Source: PALSA-555 sp963821325 (GTDB lineage: Bacteria; Actinomycetota; Acidimicrobiia; IMCC26256; PALSA-555). From it: a stretch of 64,000 nt of DNA. Position numbers and translations under genes: made by a program. Each line of letters begins with the position of its first letter. Within the stretch, counting starts at the first letter, position 1. The DNA is taken from contig CAWGDC010000006.1 of assembly GCA_963821325.1 (NCBI GenBank), forward strand, positions 496,001 through 560,000, written 5' to 3'. Below the pieces are notes generated by a model. That model had not been told where the DNA came from and did not search any database. It saw nothing but the letters and a program-made list of their open reading frames with translations. This document shows, piece by piece, positions 17,302-25,552 of the stretch.

Positions 17302-18786
17302 GTGAGCACCAAGCAGGAGCTCGACGGTGAGCTCCAGAAGGAGCGAGCCCGGATCCGCGGCGTGGCGATCCGCAGCACGGACATGTCCCGCCAGCTCGAC
17401 GTCTTTCTCGCCTGCGCGGTCGGCGGCGTCCTCGGCAACCGGTTCTTCTTGGTCTTGACCGGCTATCCCCAGGTCGGGAACGGCACGCTCCACATCTCCC
17501 ATGCCATCTGGGGCGGGCTCATGATGCTGACGGCGCTGGTCATCGCCATCTCGTACATCTCGCCCGCCGCCCGCGGGGTGGTGGCCGTCCTCGGCGGCGC
17601 CGGATTCGGATGGTTCGTCGACGAGATCGGGAAGTTCATCACCCGGGACGTCAACTACTTCTTCAAGCCGACGCTGGCGCTCATCTACTCGGTGTTCGTG
17701 GCGATGTACCTCGTGTTCCGTTCCCTCGAGCGGCGTCACTACCGGCCCGAGGAGGCCACGCTCAACGCCCTCGAGGCCATCAAGTCGGCCGCGCTCGGGC
17801 GCCTCGACGAGCCGGCGCGGCTGCGGGCGCTGGCCCGGCTCGACGAGACGACGGACGTGCAGCCCCTCGCCTCCCACGTGCGCGAGCTGCTGCAGGCGGT
17901 GCCGACCATCGCAACGCCACCGCAGGGCCGGTGGCACGGGCTGATGTATCGAGCCCTGGGCGTCTACGAGCGCTGGACCGTCCGACGAGGCTTCACGTTC
18001 GTCGTGACCACGTTCTTCGTGGTCCTGGCGAGCTTCGACGTCGCCCAGATCGGCGCGCTGTACCTCGCCGACACCCGGCTGCACACGTTCTCGCAGTGGG
18101 CGACGGCCGGGTCCGCGGTCTTCTCGCTGGCCCTCGTCGTGGTCGGCGCGTGTCTCCTCCCCCGAGCCCGTCTCACCGCGTTCCGCTGGTTCGAGGCGGG
18201 CGTGCTCGTCTCGATCTTCGTCACCCAGGTGTTCCTCTTCGCCGACCGGCAGCTCGCCGCGGTGCTCAACCTGTTCGTGGCGATCCTCGTGTGGCTCGGC
18301 CTGCGCTCGGCGATCCGCCTGGAGGTGCTCGCCCGCGGCGTCCACGAGTCGTATCGGGAGCGGCGCCGCGCCACGCTGTCCCCCGGGGACTCGGCGCTCG
18401 CCGACTGGGACGAGCTCCCGGAGACGCTGCGCGCCTCGAACCGCGATCAGGCGGCCGACTTCGTCGCGAAGCTCGAGGCGGTGCAGTGCGGCGTCGTGCG
18501 CTACGGAGGCGGCGACCCACCCCCCTTCGTGTTCACGCCCGTGGAGGTGGAGGTCATGGCTCGGCTCGAGCACGAGCGGTGGGTCGCCGAGCGGACCCGC
18601 CAGGGCTGGCGTCTGGGCTCCGACCGCGACCCGGTCGCCAAGACCACCCCGTATCTCGTCGACTGGAAGGACCTCACCGAGGCCGTCCGCGACCTCGACC
18701 GCGACGCCGTGCGGGAGATGCCCAGCCAGCTGGCCCGACGCGGCCTCGCCGTGGTCCGGCTGGAAACCAGCCCCGCCGCCGGCTGA
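17302..18786 (+). CDS. Multi-pass membrane protein with C-terminal RyR domain
   Basis: This 494-residue protein starts at GTG 17302 (GGGGAG upstream); the open frame before it is a shadow of the divergent gene. Four N-terminal hydrophobic segments (about 35-140) include GFGWFVDEIGKFIT. A middle part has a further membrane block of about four helices (about 230-345). The C-terminus (about 410-480) matches the RyR fold: VMARLEHERWVAERTRQGW, then YLVDWKDLTEAVRDLDRDAV. RyR domains are known from ryanodine receptors and from bacterial proteins thought to sense nucleotide-like ligands. A ligand-gated membrane effector is inferred. The partner appears to be the divergent TIR-WD40 protein. Confidence 0.8.
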   Translation: MSTKQELDGELQKERARIRGVAIRSTDMSRQLDVFLACAVGGVLGNRFFLVLTGYPQVGNGTLHISHAIWGGLMMLTALVIAISYISPAARGVVAVLGGAGFGWFVDEIGKFITRDVNYFFKPTLALIYSVFVAMYLVFRSLERRHYRPEEATLNALEAIKSAALGRLDEPARLRALARLDETTDVQPLASHVRELLQAVPTIATPPQGRWHGLMYRALGVYERWTVRRGFTFVVTTFFVVLASFDVAQIGALYLADTRLHTFSQWATAGSAVFSLALVVVGACLLPRARLTAFRWFEAGVLVSIFVTQVFLFADRQLAAVLNLFVAILVWLGLRSAIRLEVLARGVHESYRERRRATLSPGDSALADWDELPETLRASNRDQAADFVAKLEAVQCGVVRYGGGDPPPFVFTPVEVEVMARLEHERWVAERTRQGWRLGSDRDPVAKTTPYLVDWKDLTEAVRDLDRDAVREMPSQLARRGLAVVRLETSPAAG

Positions 18787-18868
18787 CCCCCGCGGGCCGC
18801 GACCGCGGCGACGCGAGCAGCTCCGTCCCGGGTCGACACCCCAGAACGGGGCCGCGCGACCCCCGTGG

Positions 18869-18874
18869 GATACT
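18869..18874 (+). promoter_or_regulatory. -10-like GATACT before purF
   Basis: GATACT (five of six bases of TATACT) ends 7 nt before the purF ATG. No Shine-Dalgarno is visible, consistent with a leaderless purF mRNA. No -35 box is clear. Confidence 0.42.
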
Positions 18875-18881
18875 GGACCCG

Positions 18882-20375
18882 ATGGGTGACCGCGGTCTCG
18901 GCCACGCCTGCGGGATCTTCGGCGTCTACGCGCCCGGGCAGCCCGTCGCGCAGCTCACCTACCTCGGCCTCTATGCCCTCCAGCACCGCGGGCAGGAATC
19001 CGCGGGCATCGCGGTGAGCGACGGCGAGACCATCACGGTCGTGAAGGACATGGGGCTCGTCACGCAGGTGTTCGACGAGCGCCGCCTCGCCCCCCTCGAC
19101 GGTCACCTGGCGATCGGGCACAACCGGTACTCGACGACCGGGTCGAGCACGTGGCGCAACGCCCAGCCGGTGTACCGGTCGGTCGGCGACGCCGGGTTCG
19201 CGCTGGGCCACAACGGCAACCTCACGAACACCGCGGCGCTCGCCGAGCGGCTCGGGATGCTGCCCGGCCTCGCCGATTCGTCGGCCGACGTGGACTCGAC
19301 CACCGACTCGGCGCTGATCGCCGAGCTCGTCGCCCACGAGTACCCGGCCGAGCTGCGCTCCGACGGACGCGACCTCGAGCTGGCGTTGGAGCGGGTGCTG
19401 CCCGGCCTCGCCGGCGGGTTCTCCCTCGTGCTCCTGGACGAGGCCCACCTCATCGCCGTGCGCGACCGGCACGGCTTCTGGCCGCTCGTCCTCGGCCGGG
19501 TCGACGACGGCGGCTGGGTCGTGGCGAGCGAGACCGCGGCGCTCGACATCCTCGGCGCCCACGTCGTGCGCGAGATCGAACCGGGCGAGATGGTCGTCAT
19601 CGACGCGTCCGGGCTGCGCGAGCACCGCTTCGCCGACCCGTCACCGTCGCTGTGCCTCTTCGAGTTCGTCTACTTCGCCCGGCCCGACACCTACCTGTAC
19701 GGGCGCAACGTCCACGCGGCGCGTCGACGTATGGGCGAGGAGCTCGCGCGGCAGGCACCGGTCGAGGCCGACATGGTCATGCCCGTCCCCGAATCGGGGA
19801 TCCCTGCCGCGCAGGGCTACGCGCACGCCTCCGGGATCCCCTACGGCGACGGGCTCGTCAAGAACCGCTACGTCGGTCGCACCTTCATCGAGCCGAGCCA
19901 GCGGCTGCGCAGCGGTGGGGTGCGGCTGAAGCTGAACCCGCTGCCCGAGGCGATCCGCGGGAAGCGCCTCGTCGTCGTCGAGGACTCGATCGTGCGGGGG
20001 ACGACCACCCGACAGGTCGTCGCCATGCTCCGCGAGGCCGGCGCCGAGGAGGTGCACCTGCGCATCTCGTCACCGCCGTACAAGTGGCCCTGCCACTACG
20101 GGATGGACACCGGCCGCCGATCCGAGCTGCTCGCCGCCGACCTGTCCGTCGGGGAGATCGCCGACTACCTCAAGGTCGACTCGCTCGCCTACCTGGAGCT
20201 CGACCGGCTCACCCGCGCCACGGGCGCGCCCGCCGACGCGTTCTGCACCGCCTGCCTCTCCGGCCGCTACCCGGTCCCGGTCCCGGCCGCGGTCGACACG
20301 AAGCACGTCCTCGAGGACGGTCGCGTGGCCGACGAGGACCCCTCGCTGCCCGTCGGCCACCCCTCGCCGGCGTGA
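18882..20375 (+). CDS. purF: Amidophosphoribosyltransferase
   Basis: PurF makes phosphoribosylamine from PRPP and glutamine, the committed step of purine synthesis. The 497-residue protein carries a nine-residue propeptide before Cys10, the N-terminal nucleophile of the glutaminase domain (ACGIFGVYAPG). HNRYSTTG and GHNGNL follow. The PRPP-binding motif VVVEDSIVRGTT lies near residue 365. Cysteines in the C-terminal part (for example CTACLSGRYP) suggest the 4Fe-4S-type enzyme. The long upstream extension of this frame is a shadow of the RyR gene. Its stop overlaps the purM GTG. Confidence 0.95.
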   Translation: MGDRGLGHACGIFGVYAPGQPVAQLTYLGLYALQHRGQESAGIAVSDGETITVVKDMGLVTQVFDERRLAPLDGHLAIGHNRYSTTGSSTWRNAQPVYRSVGDAGFALGHNGNLTNTAALAERLGMLPGLADSSADVDSTTDSALIAELVAHEYPAELRSDGRDLELALERVLPGLAGGFSLVLLDEAHLIAVRDRHGFWPLVLGRVDDGGWVVASETAALDILGAHVVREIEPGEMVVIDASGLREHRFADPSPSLCLFEFVYFARPDTYLYGRNVHAARRRMGEELARQAPVEADMVMPVPESGIPAAQGYAHASGIPYGDGLVKNRYVGRTFIEPSQRLRSGGVRLKLNPLPEAIRGKRLVVVEDSIVRGTTTRQVVAMLREAGAEEVHLRISSPPYKWPCHYGMDTGRRSELLAADLSVGEIADYLKVDSLAYLELDRLTRATGAPADAFCTACLSGRYPVPVPAAVDTKHVLEDGRVADEDPSLPVGHPSPA

Positions 20376-21433
20376 AGCCTCGCCGCGGCGAGGCGGCGCG
20401 CCTGACCTACGCCGACGCCGGCGTCGACATCGCCGCCGGCGAGAAGGCGGTCGAGCGCATCAAGGACCACGTGCGCTCCACGTTCCGGCCCGGGGTGCTC
20501 GGCGACGTCGGCGGCTTCGGCGGGCTGTTCGACATCGGGCGGCTCGGCTACCACGATCCGCTGCTCGTCTCGTCGACCGACGGGGTCGGCACCAAGTCGG
20601 TCGTCGCCCGCCAGGTCGGCCGGTACGACACGATCGGGATCGACTGCGTCGCCATGTCGGTGGACGACATCGCGGCGCACGGCGCCGACCCGCTCTTCTT
20701 CCTCGACTACATCTCGGTCGGCCGCCTCGACCCCGACCGGATCGACGACCTCGTCGCCGGCGTCGCGCGCGGCTGCCGCGACGCCGGCTGCGCGCTCCTC
20801 GGCGGCGAGATGTCCGAGCATCCCGGCGTCCTCGAACCCGGCGCCTTCGACCTGGTCGGCTTCGCCGTCGGGGTCGTCGAACGCGCCCAGCTGCTCCCCG
20901 CCGGGGTCACCCCCGGGGACCACATCGTCGGCCTCGCCAGCCCCGGGTTGCGCTGCAACGGCTACTCCCTCGCCCGCGAAGCGTTCGACCGCGCCGGGCG
21001 CTCCCTCGACGGGGCCGCCTGGCCGGGCGCCCGCCACACGCTCGGCGCCGAGCTGCTGCGCCCGAGCGTGATCTACGCGCCCGCGCTGGCCGACCTCCGC
21101 CGACGCGTCGACGTGCACGCCCTCGCGCACATCACCGGCGGCGGCGTCGCCGCCAACCTCGCACGCGTCCTCCCCGACCGATGCGACGCGGTCATCCGGC
21201 GGGGCGCGTGGGAGGTGCCGAGGATCTTCTCCGTCGTGCAGGCCGCCGGCGACATCCTCGACGACGAGATGGAGCACGTCTTCAACCTGGGGCTCGGCAT
21301 GCTCGTCGTCGTCGGCGCCGACCACGGGCACCGGGCCCTCGACGCGCTGCGAGCCGCTGGGCAGCAGGCCTCGATCGTCGGCACGGTGCAGGCCGGCCAC
21401 GGCCGTGTCATGTTTTCGGACGCTGCGGGGTAA
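20372..21433 (+). CDS. purM: AIR synthetase
   Basis: PurM closes the imidazole ring of FGAM with ATP to give AIR. From GTG 20372, which overlaps the purF stop, the protein is 353 residues, normal for the family. LTYADAGVDIAAGEKAVERI, STDGVGTKSVVARQVGRYDTIGIDCVAM and HITGGGVAANLARVLP are family motifs. The much longer open frame upstream is a shadow of purF. It ends in TAA, directly followed by a short palindrome. Confidence 0.95.
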   Translation: MKPRRGEAARLTYADAGVDIAAGEKAVERIKDHVRSTFRPGVLGDVGGFGGLFDIGRLGYHDPLLVSSTDGVGTKSVVARQVGRYDTIGIDCVAMSVDDIAAHGADPLFFLDYISVGRLDPDRIDDLVAGVARGCRDAGCALLGGEMSEHPGVLEPGAFDLVGFAVGVVERAQLLPAGVTPGDHIVGLASPGLRCNGYSLAREAFDRAGRSLDGAAWPGARHTLGAELLRPSVIYAPALADLRRRVDVHALAHITGGGVAANLARVLPDRCDAVIRRGAWEVPRIFSVVQAAGDILDDEMEHVFNLGLGMLVVVGADHGHRALDALRAAGQQASIVGTVQAGHGRVMFSDAAG

Positions 21434-21434
21434 C

Positions 21435-21447
21435 CTCCCCAGGGGAG
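21435..21447. other. 13-bp perfect palindrome after purM
   Basis: CTCCCCAGGGGAG starts 2 bp after the purM stop codon. The arms are perfect around a single A. As RNA it would form only a short hairpin, and no T-run follows. It may be a weak terminator or a protein site in front of the bldC-like gene. Confidence 0.35.
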
Positions 21448-21504
21448 CGGGGCACAAACGCCACAGAACGGACGACCGGCGCCGGCCGAGGATGCGAGCG
21501 ACAG

Positions 21505-21741
21505 ATGCAACCCACCCCGGAGCACGCCCCCCAGAACCGACGCCCTGCGGCGCCCGAGCAAGAGGAGCTGCTCACCCCGTCCGAGGTCGCGGCCATGTTC
21601 CGGGTGAACCCCAAGACCGTCACGCGGTGGGCCCGCTCCGGGAAGATCTCCGCCATCCGCACCCTCGGCGGGCATCGCCGCTTCCGCAAGAGCGAGATCA
21701 CCCGCATCCTCGACGACGGCGGCGACGGCTCCGGCGCCTGA
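21505..21741 (+). CDS. bldC: BldC-like MerR-type DNA-binding protein
   Basis: This 78-residue protein consists almost only of one winged-helix domain: LLTPSEVAAMFRVNPKTVTRWARSGKI followed by GGHRRFRKSEI. This is the BldC type, a MerR-like domain without effector or dimerisation part that binds direct repeats and controls development and many other genes in Streptomyces. ATG 21505 is chosen because it gives the family N-terminus; GAGGAT lies upstream at a rather long distance. The gene follows purM on the same strand and is convergent with a tRNA-Phe. Confidence 0.85.
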   Translation: MQPTPEHAPQNRRPAAPEQEELLTPSEVAAMFRVNPKTVTRWARSGKISAIRTLGGHRRFRKSEITRILDDGGDGSGA

Positions 21742-21763
21742 GCGCCGTCTCGAGCTGGTCCGG

Positions 21764-21836
21764 TGGCCGGGGCCGGCGTCGATCCGGCGACCCCGCGCTT
21801 TTCAGGCGCGTGCTCTGCCAACTGAGCTACCCGGCC
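21764..21836 (-). tRNA. tRNA-Phe (GAA)
   Basis: Read on the minus strand: acceptor GGCCGGG/CCCGGCC, D stem GCTC/GAGC, anticodon stem CGCGC/GCGCG with loop CTGAAAA (anticodon GAA), T stem GCCGG/CCGGC, discriminator A. CCA is not encoded. All arms pair. It is the last of three minus-strand tRNAs. Confidence 0.95.
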
Positions 21837-21860
21837 GCGTCGACGCCGCAGCGTCGTCGG

Positions 21861-21935
21861 CGGTCCTGACGGGATTTGAACCCGCGGCCTCCGCCTTGAC
21901 AGGGCGGCGTGCACTCCAAACTGCACCACAGGACC
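21861..21935 (-). tRNA. tRNA-Asp (GTC)
   Basis: Minus strand: acceptor GGTCCTG/CAGGACC, anticodon stem CCGCC/GGCGG with loop CTGTCAA (anticodon GTC), T arm GCGGG-TTCAAAT-CCCGT, discriminator G. CCA is not encoded. It lies 24 bp from the tRNA-Phe. Confidence 0.95.
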
Positions 21936-21962
21936 TCGAGGAGCGGCGCGTTCGCCGTCCCG

Positions 21963-22035
21963 TGCCCCCAGGGGAATTCGAATCCCCGTTACCGCCTTGA
22001 AAGGGCGGCGTCCTGGGCCACTAGACGATGGGGGC
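21963..22035 (-). tRNA. tRNA-Glu (TTC)
   Basis: Minus strand: acceptor GCCCCCA/TGGGGGC, anticodon stem CCGCC/GGCGG with loop CTTTCAA (anticodon TTC), T arm GGGGA-TTCGAAT-TCCCC, discriminator A. CCA is not encoded. It is the first gene of the Glu-Asp-Phe cluster. TACGAT near 22059 on the same strand may be its -10 box. Confidence 0.95.
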
Positions 22036-22264
22036 TCAGCTCCCCGGAAGGGCACTGCATCGTATCAGCGGCGCCCGCCGATCCACCGGGCCCGACATGC
22101 ACGCGCACGCCGCACCGCGCACCGCGGCGTCGACCTCGGGAGGTGCTGAGCGACGCGACGACGGCGCGCCACATGGTCGCGCACCGCGTCGCGGTGTGCC
22201 GCCCCGATACCCTGAACGACGGGTGGTGCCGCCGTGTTTGGCGCTACCACACGTCGTCCACCTC

Positions 22265-22337
22265 GGGTCGCTAGCTCAACTGGCAGAGCAACGGGCTTTT
22301 AACCCGGTGGTTCAGGGTTCGAGTCCCTGGCGGCCCA
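22265..22337 (+). tRNA. tRNA-Lys (TTT)
   Basis: Plus strand: acceptor GGGTCGC/GCGGCCC (one T-G pair), D stem GCTC/GAGC, anticodon stem ACGGG/CCCGG with loop CTTTTAA (anticodon TTT), T arm CAGGG-TTCGAGT-CCCTG, discriminator A. CCA is not encoded. It stands 272 bp before the TnpB gene. Confidence 0.95.
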
Positions 22338-22609
22338 CTCGTGCGCAGCGTCGAGCGCGCACGCATCCCGCCACCTCTCAGGTCGGTGTCGCCGAGCTCG
22401 GCGCCGTGTGGTCCCGATCGGCGGTCTCGCTCGTGGGTCCCTCGGTCGAGAGGCGCGCCGCTTGGGTGACGAGGTAGCGCCGCTCCCGACGTTCGTCGTC
22501 CGGGCCGCGGCGGTCCGGAACTCGGCGATCGCGGCCGTGACGAACGTCTCTTGGGATTCTCCAGCCAGTGCCGTGTCTGGTTGTCACAAGTGGGTGCTGG
22601 TGTTGGGGG

Positions 22610-23947
22610 GTGCTGTTTCGCACGGCTCGTGTGCAGCTTCGAGTGACGCCGGCGCAGCGTCGACGGCTCGTCGGGTTGTTGCGAGCGGGTGGGGATGTGT
22701 GGGCGGCGCTCATCGAGGTGAACGAGGCTCGGTTCCGCCGCCACGCCAGGCCGATCTTCGGGTATCAGGCGTGGTGTTGCGAGATCGCCGGCGTGGAGGT
22801 TGGGGAGCTGTCGGTGGCGGCGATGCGCTCGGTGGTGCGCCGCTACTCGAGCGCCTGCTGTGAGGTCGCGAAGCGTAAGCGGGCCGGCGAACGGGCCCGC
22901 TACCCGCGCCGCAAACGGGGCCTGGTCCCGCTGCGCTGGTCCACCGGCACCTTCAGCGTCGAGGGTCGGCGGGTGCGCGTATCGATGGCCCAAGGTGTGG
23001 CACCGTGCTGGCTGCGGTTGTCCCGCCCGATCCCGTATCCGACCGCGTCGGTGCGTTCGGTGACCCTGCTGGTCGACGCGGGGCGCCTCGTCCTCGACGT
23101 GACCGCCGGCCTCGAGGTCGAGGACCACGACCTGGACCCAACCCGCGTCGCCGGCGTCGATCTCGGGATCATCCACCCCATCGCCGCTCGCAGCGCCGAG
23201 CAGGCACTGCTGGTCTCGGGGCGGGCCCTGCGCGCCGAAGACCGCCTGCACCTCGCTGACACCAAAGCCCGCCACCGCAAGATGGACCCCAGAAAACCCC
23301 GACCCGGGCAGCGAGGCTCGCGGCGCTGGCGACAGCTCCGGGCCAAGCAGCGCCGCGCCGCGGCCGCGAACCAGCGCCGGGTCCGCCAAGCTCACCACGA
23401 AGCCGCCCGAACCCTCATCGACTGGGCCATCGCCCAACGCATCGGCACCCTCGTCGTCGGCGACCCCAAAGGCATCACCACCAAAGATGCCGGGGCGGTG
23501 CACAACCGGCGGCTGCGCAGCTGGCGGCGCACGCATCTCATGGGCGCCATCACCGACAAAGCCGAACGGGCCGGCCTCACCGTCGAACGCGTCAACGAAC
23601 GCGGCACCTCCAGCACCTGTCCCCACTGCCGTCACCGGGTCCCCAAACCCTCGGGACGCAACTTCTCGTGTCCCCACTGTGGACACGACGGGCATCGCGA
23701 CCTCGTCGCCGCCCACAACATCGCCGCCACACGCGGCGGAACCATCACGACCAGACAAGTGGTCGTGGAGCACCGTCGCGTCGGAACCCCGACCCAGCGA
23801 CGTGACCGCCGCCGCCACCACATGGACCAGCGTCGGTCCTGCCCGGCCCCGGGCCGCCCCGCCACCCCCGACGGGGAGTCGCTCGCAGCACACCACGCCT
23901 GCGAGGATCAACCAACCCCGCGCCCTACCAGCGCACACGTTGGCTGA
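22610..23947 (+). CDS. tnpB: TnpB/OrfB-type RNA-guided nuclease homologue (IS605/IS607 family), no transposase partner
   Basis: A 445-residue protein if it starts at GTG 22610; ATG 22568 is the alternative. The N-terminus resembles OrfB (RVQLRVTPAQRRRLVGLL). RuvC-I is GVDLG with Asp184. The segment usually carrying the second acidic residue reads VVGDPKGI, with Gly284 instead of Glu. Glu330 in VNERGTSSTC may be the relocated catalytic glutamate. A four-Cys zinc finger (CPHC...CPHC) and GHRDLVAAHNIA with Asp364 follow. About 65 basic residues follow the last motif. No TnpA or serine recombinase is nearby, so the element is probably immobile alone. Its stop is 8 bp from the convergent gene, so a guide RNA would have to overlap the 3' coding end. 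Confidence 0.85.
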   Translation: MLFRTARVQLRVTPAQRRRLVGLLRAGGDVWAALIEVNEARFRRHARPIFGYQAWCCEIAGVEVGELSVAAMRSVVRRYSSACCEVAKRKRAGERARYPRRKRGLVPLRWSTGTFSVEGRRVRVSMAQGVAPCWLRLSRPIPYPTASVRSVTLLVDAGRLVLDVTAGLEVEDHDLDPTRVAGVDLGIIHPIAARSAEQALLVSGRALRAEDRLHLADTKARHRKMDPRKPRPGQRGSRRWRQLRAKQRRAAAANQRRVRQAHHEAARTLIDWAIAQRIGTLVVGDPKGITTKDAGAVHNRRLRSWRRTHLMGAITDKAERAGLTVERVNERGTSSTCPHCRHRVPKPSGRNFSCPHCGHDGHRDLVAAHNIAATRGGTITTRQVVVEHRRVGTPTQRRDRRRHHMDQRRSCPAPGRPATPDGESLAAHHACEDQPTPRPTSAHVG

Positions 23948-23954
23948 CGAGGCA

Positions 23955-24509
23955 CTACGCGGGCCGGCCGCTGAAGTTCAAGAGCCGGGTCTGGGCGTCG
24001 GCGCCCGGTCGGGGCTCGATCTTCGGCGCGAACCCGCCGGGTCGGCGCAGGGCCTCGTCGAGGGGCGCGAGGAACTCGCTGGCCTTGGCGACGGCGGTGG
24101 GGTTGAGCCGGTCGTCCTGGCCCGTGGCCCGGGCGAGGTCCCAGGTATGCACCAGCGTGTCGGCGCAGAGGAGCCGGCCCACCAGCGTCTCGAAGGGCTG
24201 CTCGCCGAAGGGGCCGCCGCTGATCACGCGTGTGGCCTGGTCGGGGTCGTGCAGCGCGTCGCGGACCGCGGCCGTCGCCGCTGTCCACCGCGCGGGGAGC
24301 TCGGTGTCGGCGTCGGCGGCGGGCGGCTCGGACCCGTCGAGGCCGGCCAGCACCCGGTGGTGGGTGTCGATCACGTGCGCCACGACCTCGCGGGCGTCCC
24401 AGTCGGTGCACGGCGACGGCGCGGCCCAGCCGCCGTCCGACGAGATGCCGGCCACGCGGGCCGTGAAGCCGTCGGCGATCGTCTCGTACCGGTCGGACAC
24501 CTCGGTCAT
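23955..24509 (-). CDS. TIGR03086-family protein (DinB/mycothiol-dependent fold)
   Basis: This 184-residue protein has the pattern of TIGR03086 proteins: an N-terminal DRYETIADGFTARV, CTDWDAREVVAHVIDTHHRVL, a middle FETLVGRLLCADTLVHTWDLARATG and a C-terminal AP-rich end. Such proteins share the four-helix fold of maleylpyruvate isomerase-like, mycothiol-using enzymes. His48, His53 and the His of HTWDLA are candidate metal ligands. Substrate is unknown. TACGGT 7 nt before its ATG suggests a leaderless transcript. It lies downstream of msrA on the same strand. Confidence 0.8.
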   Translation of the reverse strand: MTEVSDRYETIADGFTARVAGISSDGGWAAPSPCTDWDAREVVAHVIDTHHRVLAGLDGSEPPAADADTELPARWTAATAAVRDALHDPDQATRVISGGPFGEQPFETLVGRLLCADTLVHTWDLARATGQDDRLNPTAVAKASEFLAPLDEALRRPGGFAPKIEPRPGADAQTRLLNFSGRPA

Positions 24510-24593
24510 CGCCGGGACCGTACCGCGCCGGCTGCTCGACGCCGGAGGCCGACCGCGACGCCCCCGAGAGGGGCACGACGCCCCACCGCCGCG

Positions 24594-25241
24594 TCAGCCC
24601 GTGGCGCCGAGCCCCGTCGGGCAGGAGACCCCGGTCCCGCCGAGCCCGCAATACCCGAACGGGTTCTTCGCCAGGTACTGCTGGTGGTACGGCTCGGCGT
24701 AGTAGAACTCGCCGGCCGGCTCCACGTCCGTGGTGATCGTGCCGCGGCCGGCGTCCGCCAGCGCGGCCTGATACCGCGCCAGGGACGCGCGCGCCGCGCT
24801 CGCCTGCGCGTCGTCGGTCGTGTAGATCGCCGAGCGGTACTGGCTCCCGACGTCGTTGCCCTGACGCATCCCCTGCGTGGGGTCGTGGTGCTCCCAGAAC
24901 GTGCGCAGCAGCGTCTCGTACGACAGCACCGCCGGGTCGAACACGACGAGCACCGCCTCGGCGTGTCCCGTCCGGCCCGAGCACACCTCCTCATAGGTCG
25001 GGTTCGGCGTGAAGCCCCCGGCGTAGCCGACCGCGGTCGTGTAGACGCCGGGCAGGCTCCAGTACTGCTTCTCGGCGCCCCAGAAGCAGCCCATCGCGAA
25101 CTCGGCGCGGGCGAGGCCGTCCGGGAACGGCGGGACCTGGGGCGTGTCGAGCACGGCGTGGCGCCCGAGGCCCGGCATGGGCTCCGCTCGTCCGGGCAGC
25201 GCCCGATCCCGGTCGACCAGCTTCGTCTTCGCTCCGAACAT
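24594..25241 (-). CDS. msrA: Peptide methionine sulfoxide reductase MsrA
   Basis: MsrA reduces methionine-S-sulfoxide in proteins. GCFWGAEKQYW holds the catalytic cysteine, and YCGLGGTGVSC at the C-terminus has the resolving cysteines. GGFTPNPTYEEVCSGRTGHAEAV is a family block. I chose ATG 25241, with GGGAG upstream, which gives 215 residues starting MFGAKTKLVDRDRALPGR; the open frame extends to 25298 without support. Cytoplasmic: no signal peptide is seen. Confidence 0.94.
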   Translation of the reverse strand: MFGAKTKLVDRDRALPGRAEPMPGLGRHAVLDTPQVPPFPDGLARAEFAMGCFWGAEKQYWSLPGVYTTAVGYAGGFTPNPTYEEVCSGRTGHAEAVLVVFDPAVLSYETLLRTFWEHHDPTQGMRQGNDVGSQYRSAIYTTDDAQASAARASLARYQAALADAGRGTITTDVEPAGEFYYAEPYHQQYLAKNPFGYCGLGGTGVSCPTGLGATG

Positions 25242-25552
25242 CGTCGTCTCCCGTTCGCGGCCGCCCCACGTTACGGCCGTCCGGCCGGGTCTTCTCACCG
25301 GCTTCGCGCGCCGTTCACGGGTCGGTCACGCGACCGCAACCGGCGCCGGGCACCATCGGGGGACCAGCGCGACGCCCGCCGGGCCGGTACCGCTTCCCCC
25401 CGGCCGGCCCACGGGCGTCGCCTCCGGTACCGAGGCTCCCCTCGGCCATCGCGACGGCGACGGCCCACCTGAGCGGCCAGGTCGGGATCGGGCGGTCCGG
25501 ATTCGTTGCGCCAGAACGGCCGCGAGACGCCTCGTGCCATGATGCCCGCCCG
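25242..25552. other. 311-bp divergent intergenic region
   Basis: This stretch separates msrA from the thiolase-fold gene and must hold both promoters. CATGAT at 25538-25543 is a possible -10 box for the downstream operon, 9 nt before its GTG. Short open frames on both strands look like shadows. No RNA gene or strong repeat was found. Confidence 0.45.

Noticed and set aside
22271..23938. 555-codon frame antisense to TnpB
   Set aside because: Low-complexity product, no domain, covers tRNA-Lys and TnpB; shadow.
22265..23947. tRNA-Lys as an integration site for an element carrying TnpB
   Set aside because: No repeat of the tRNA 3' end is visible after TnpB and no integrase is present.
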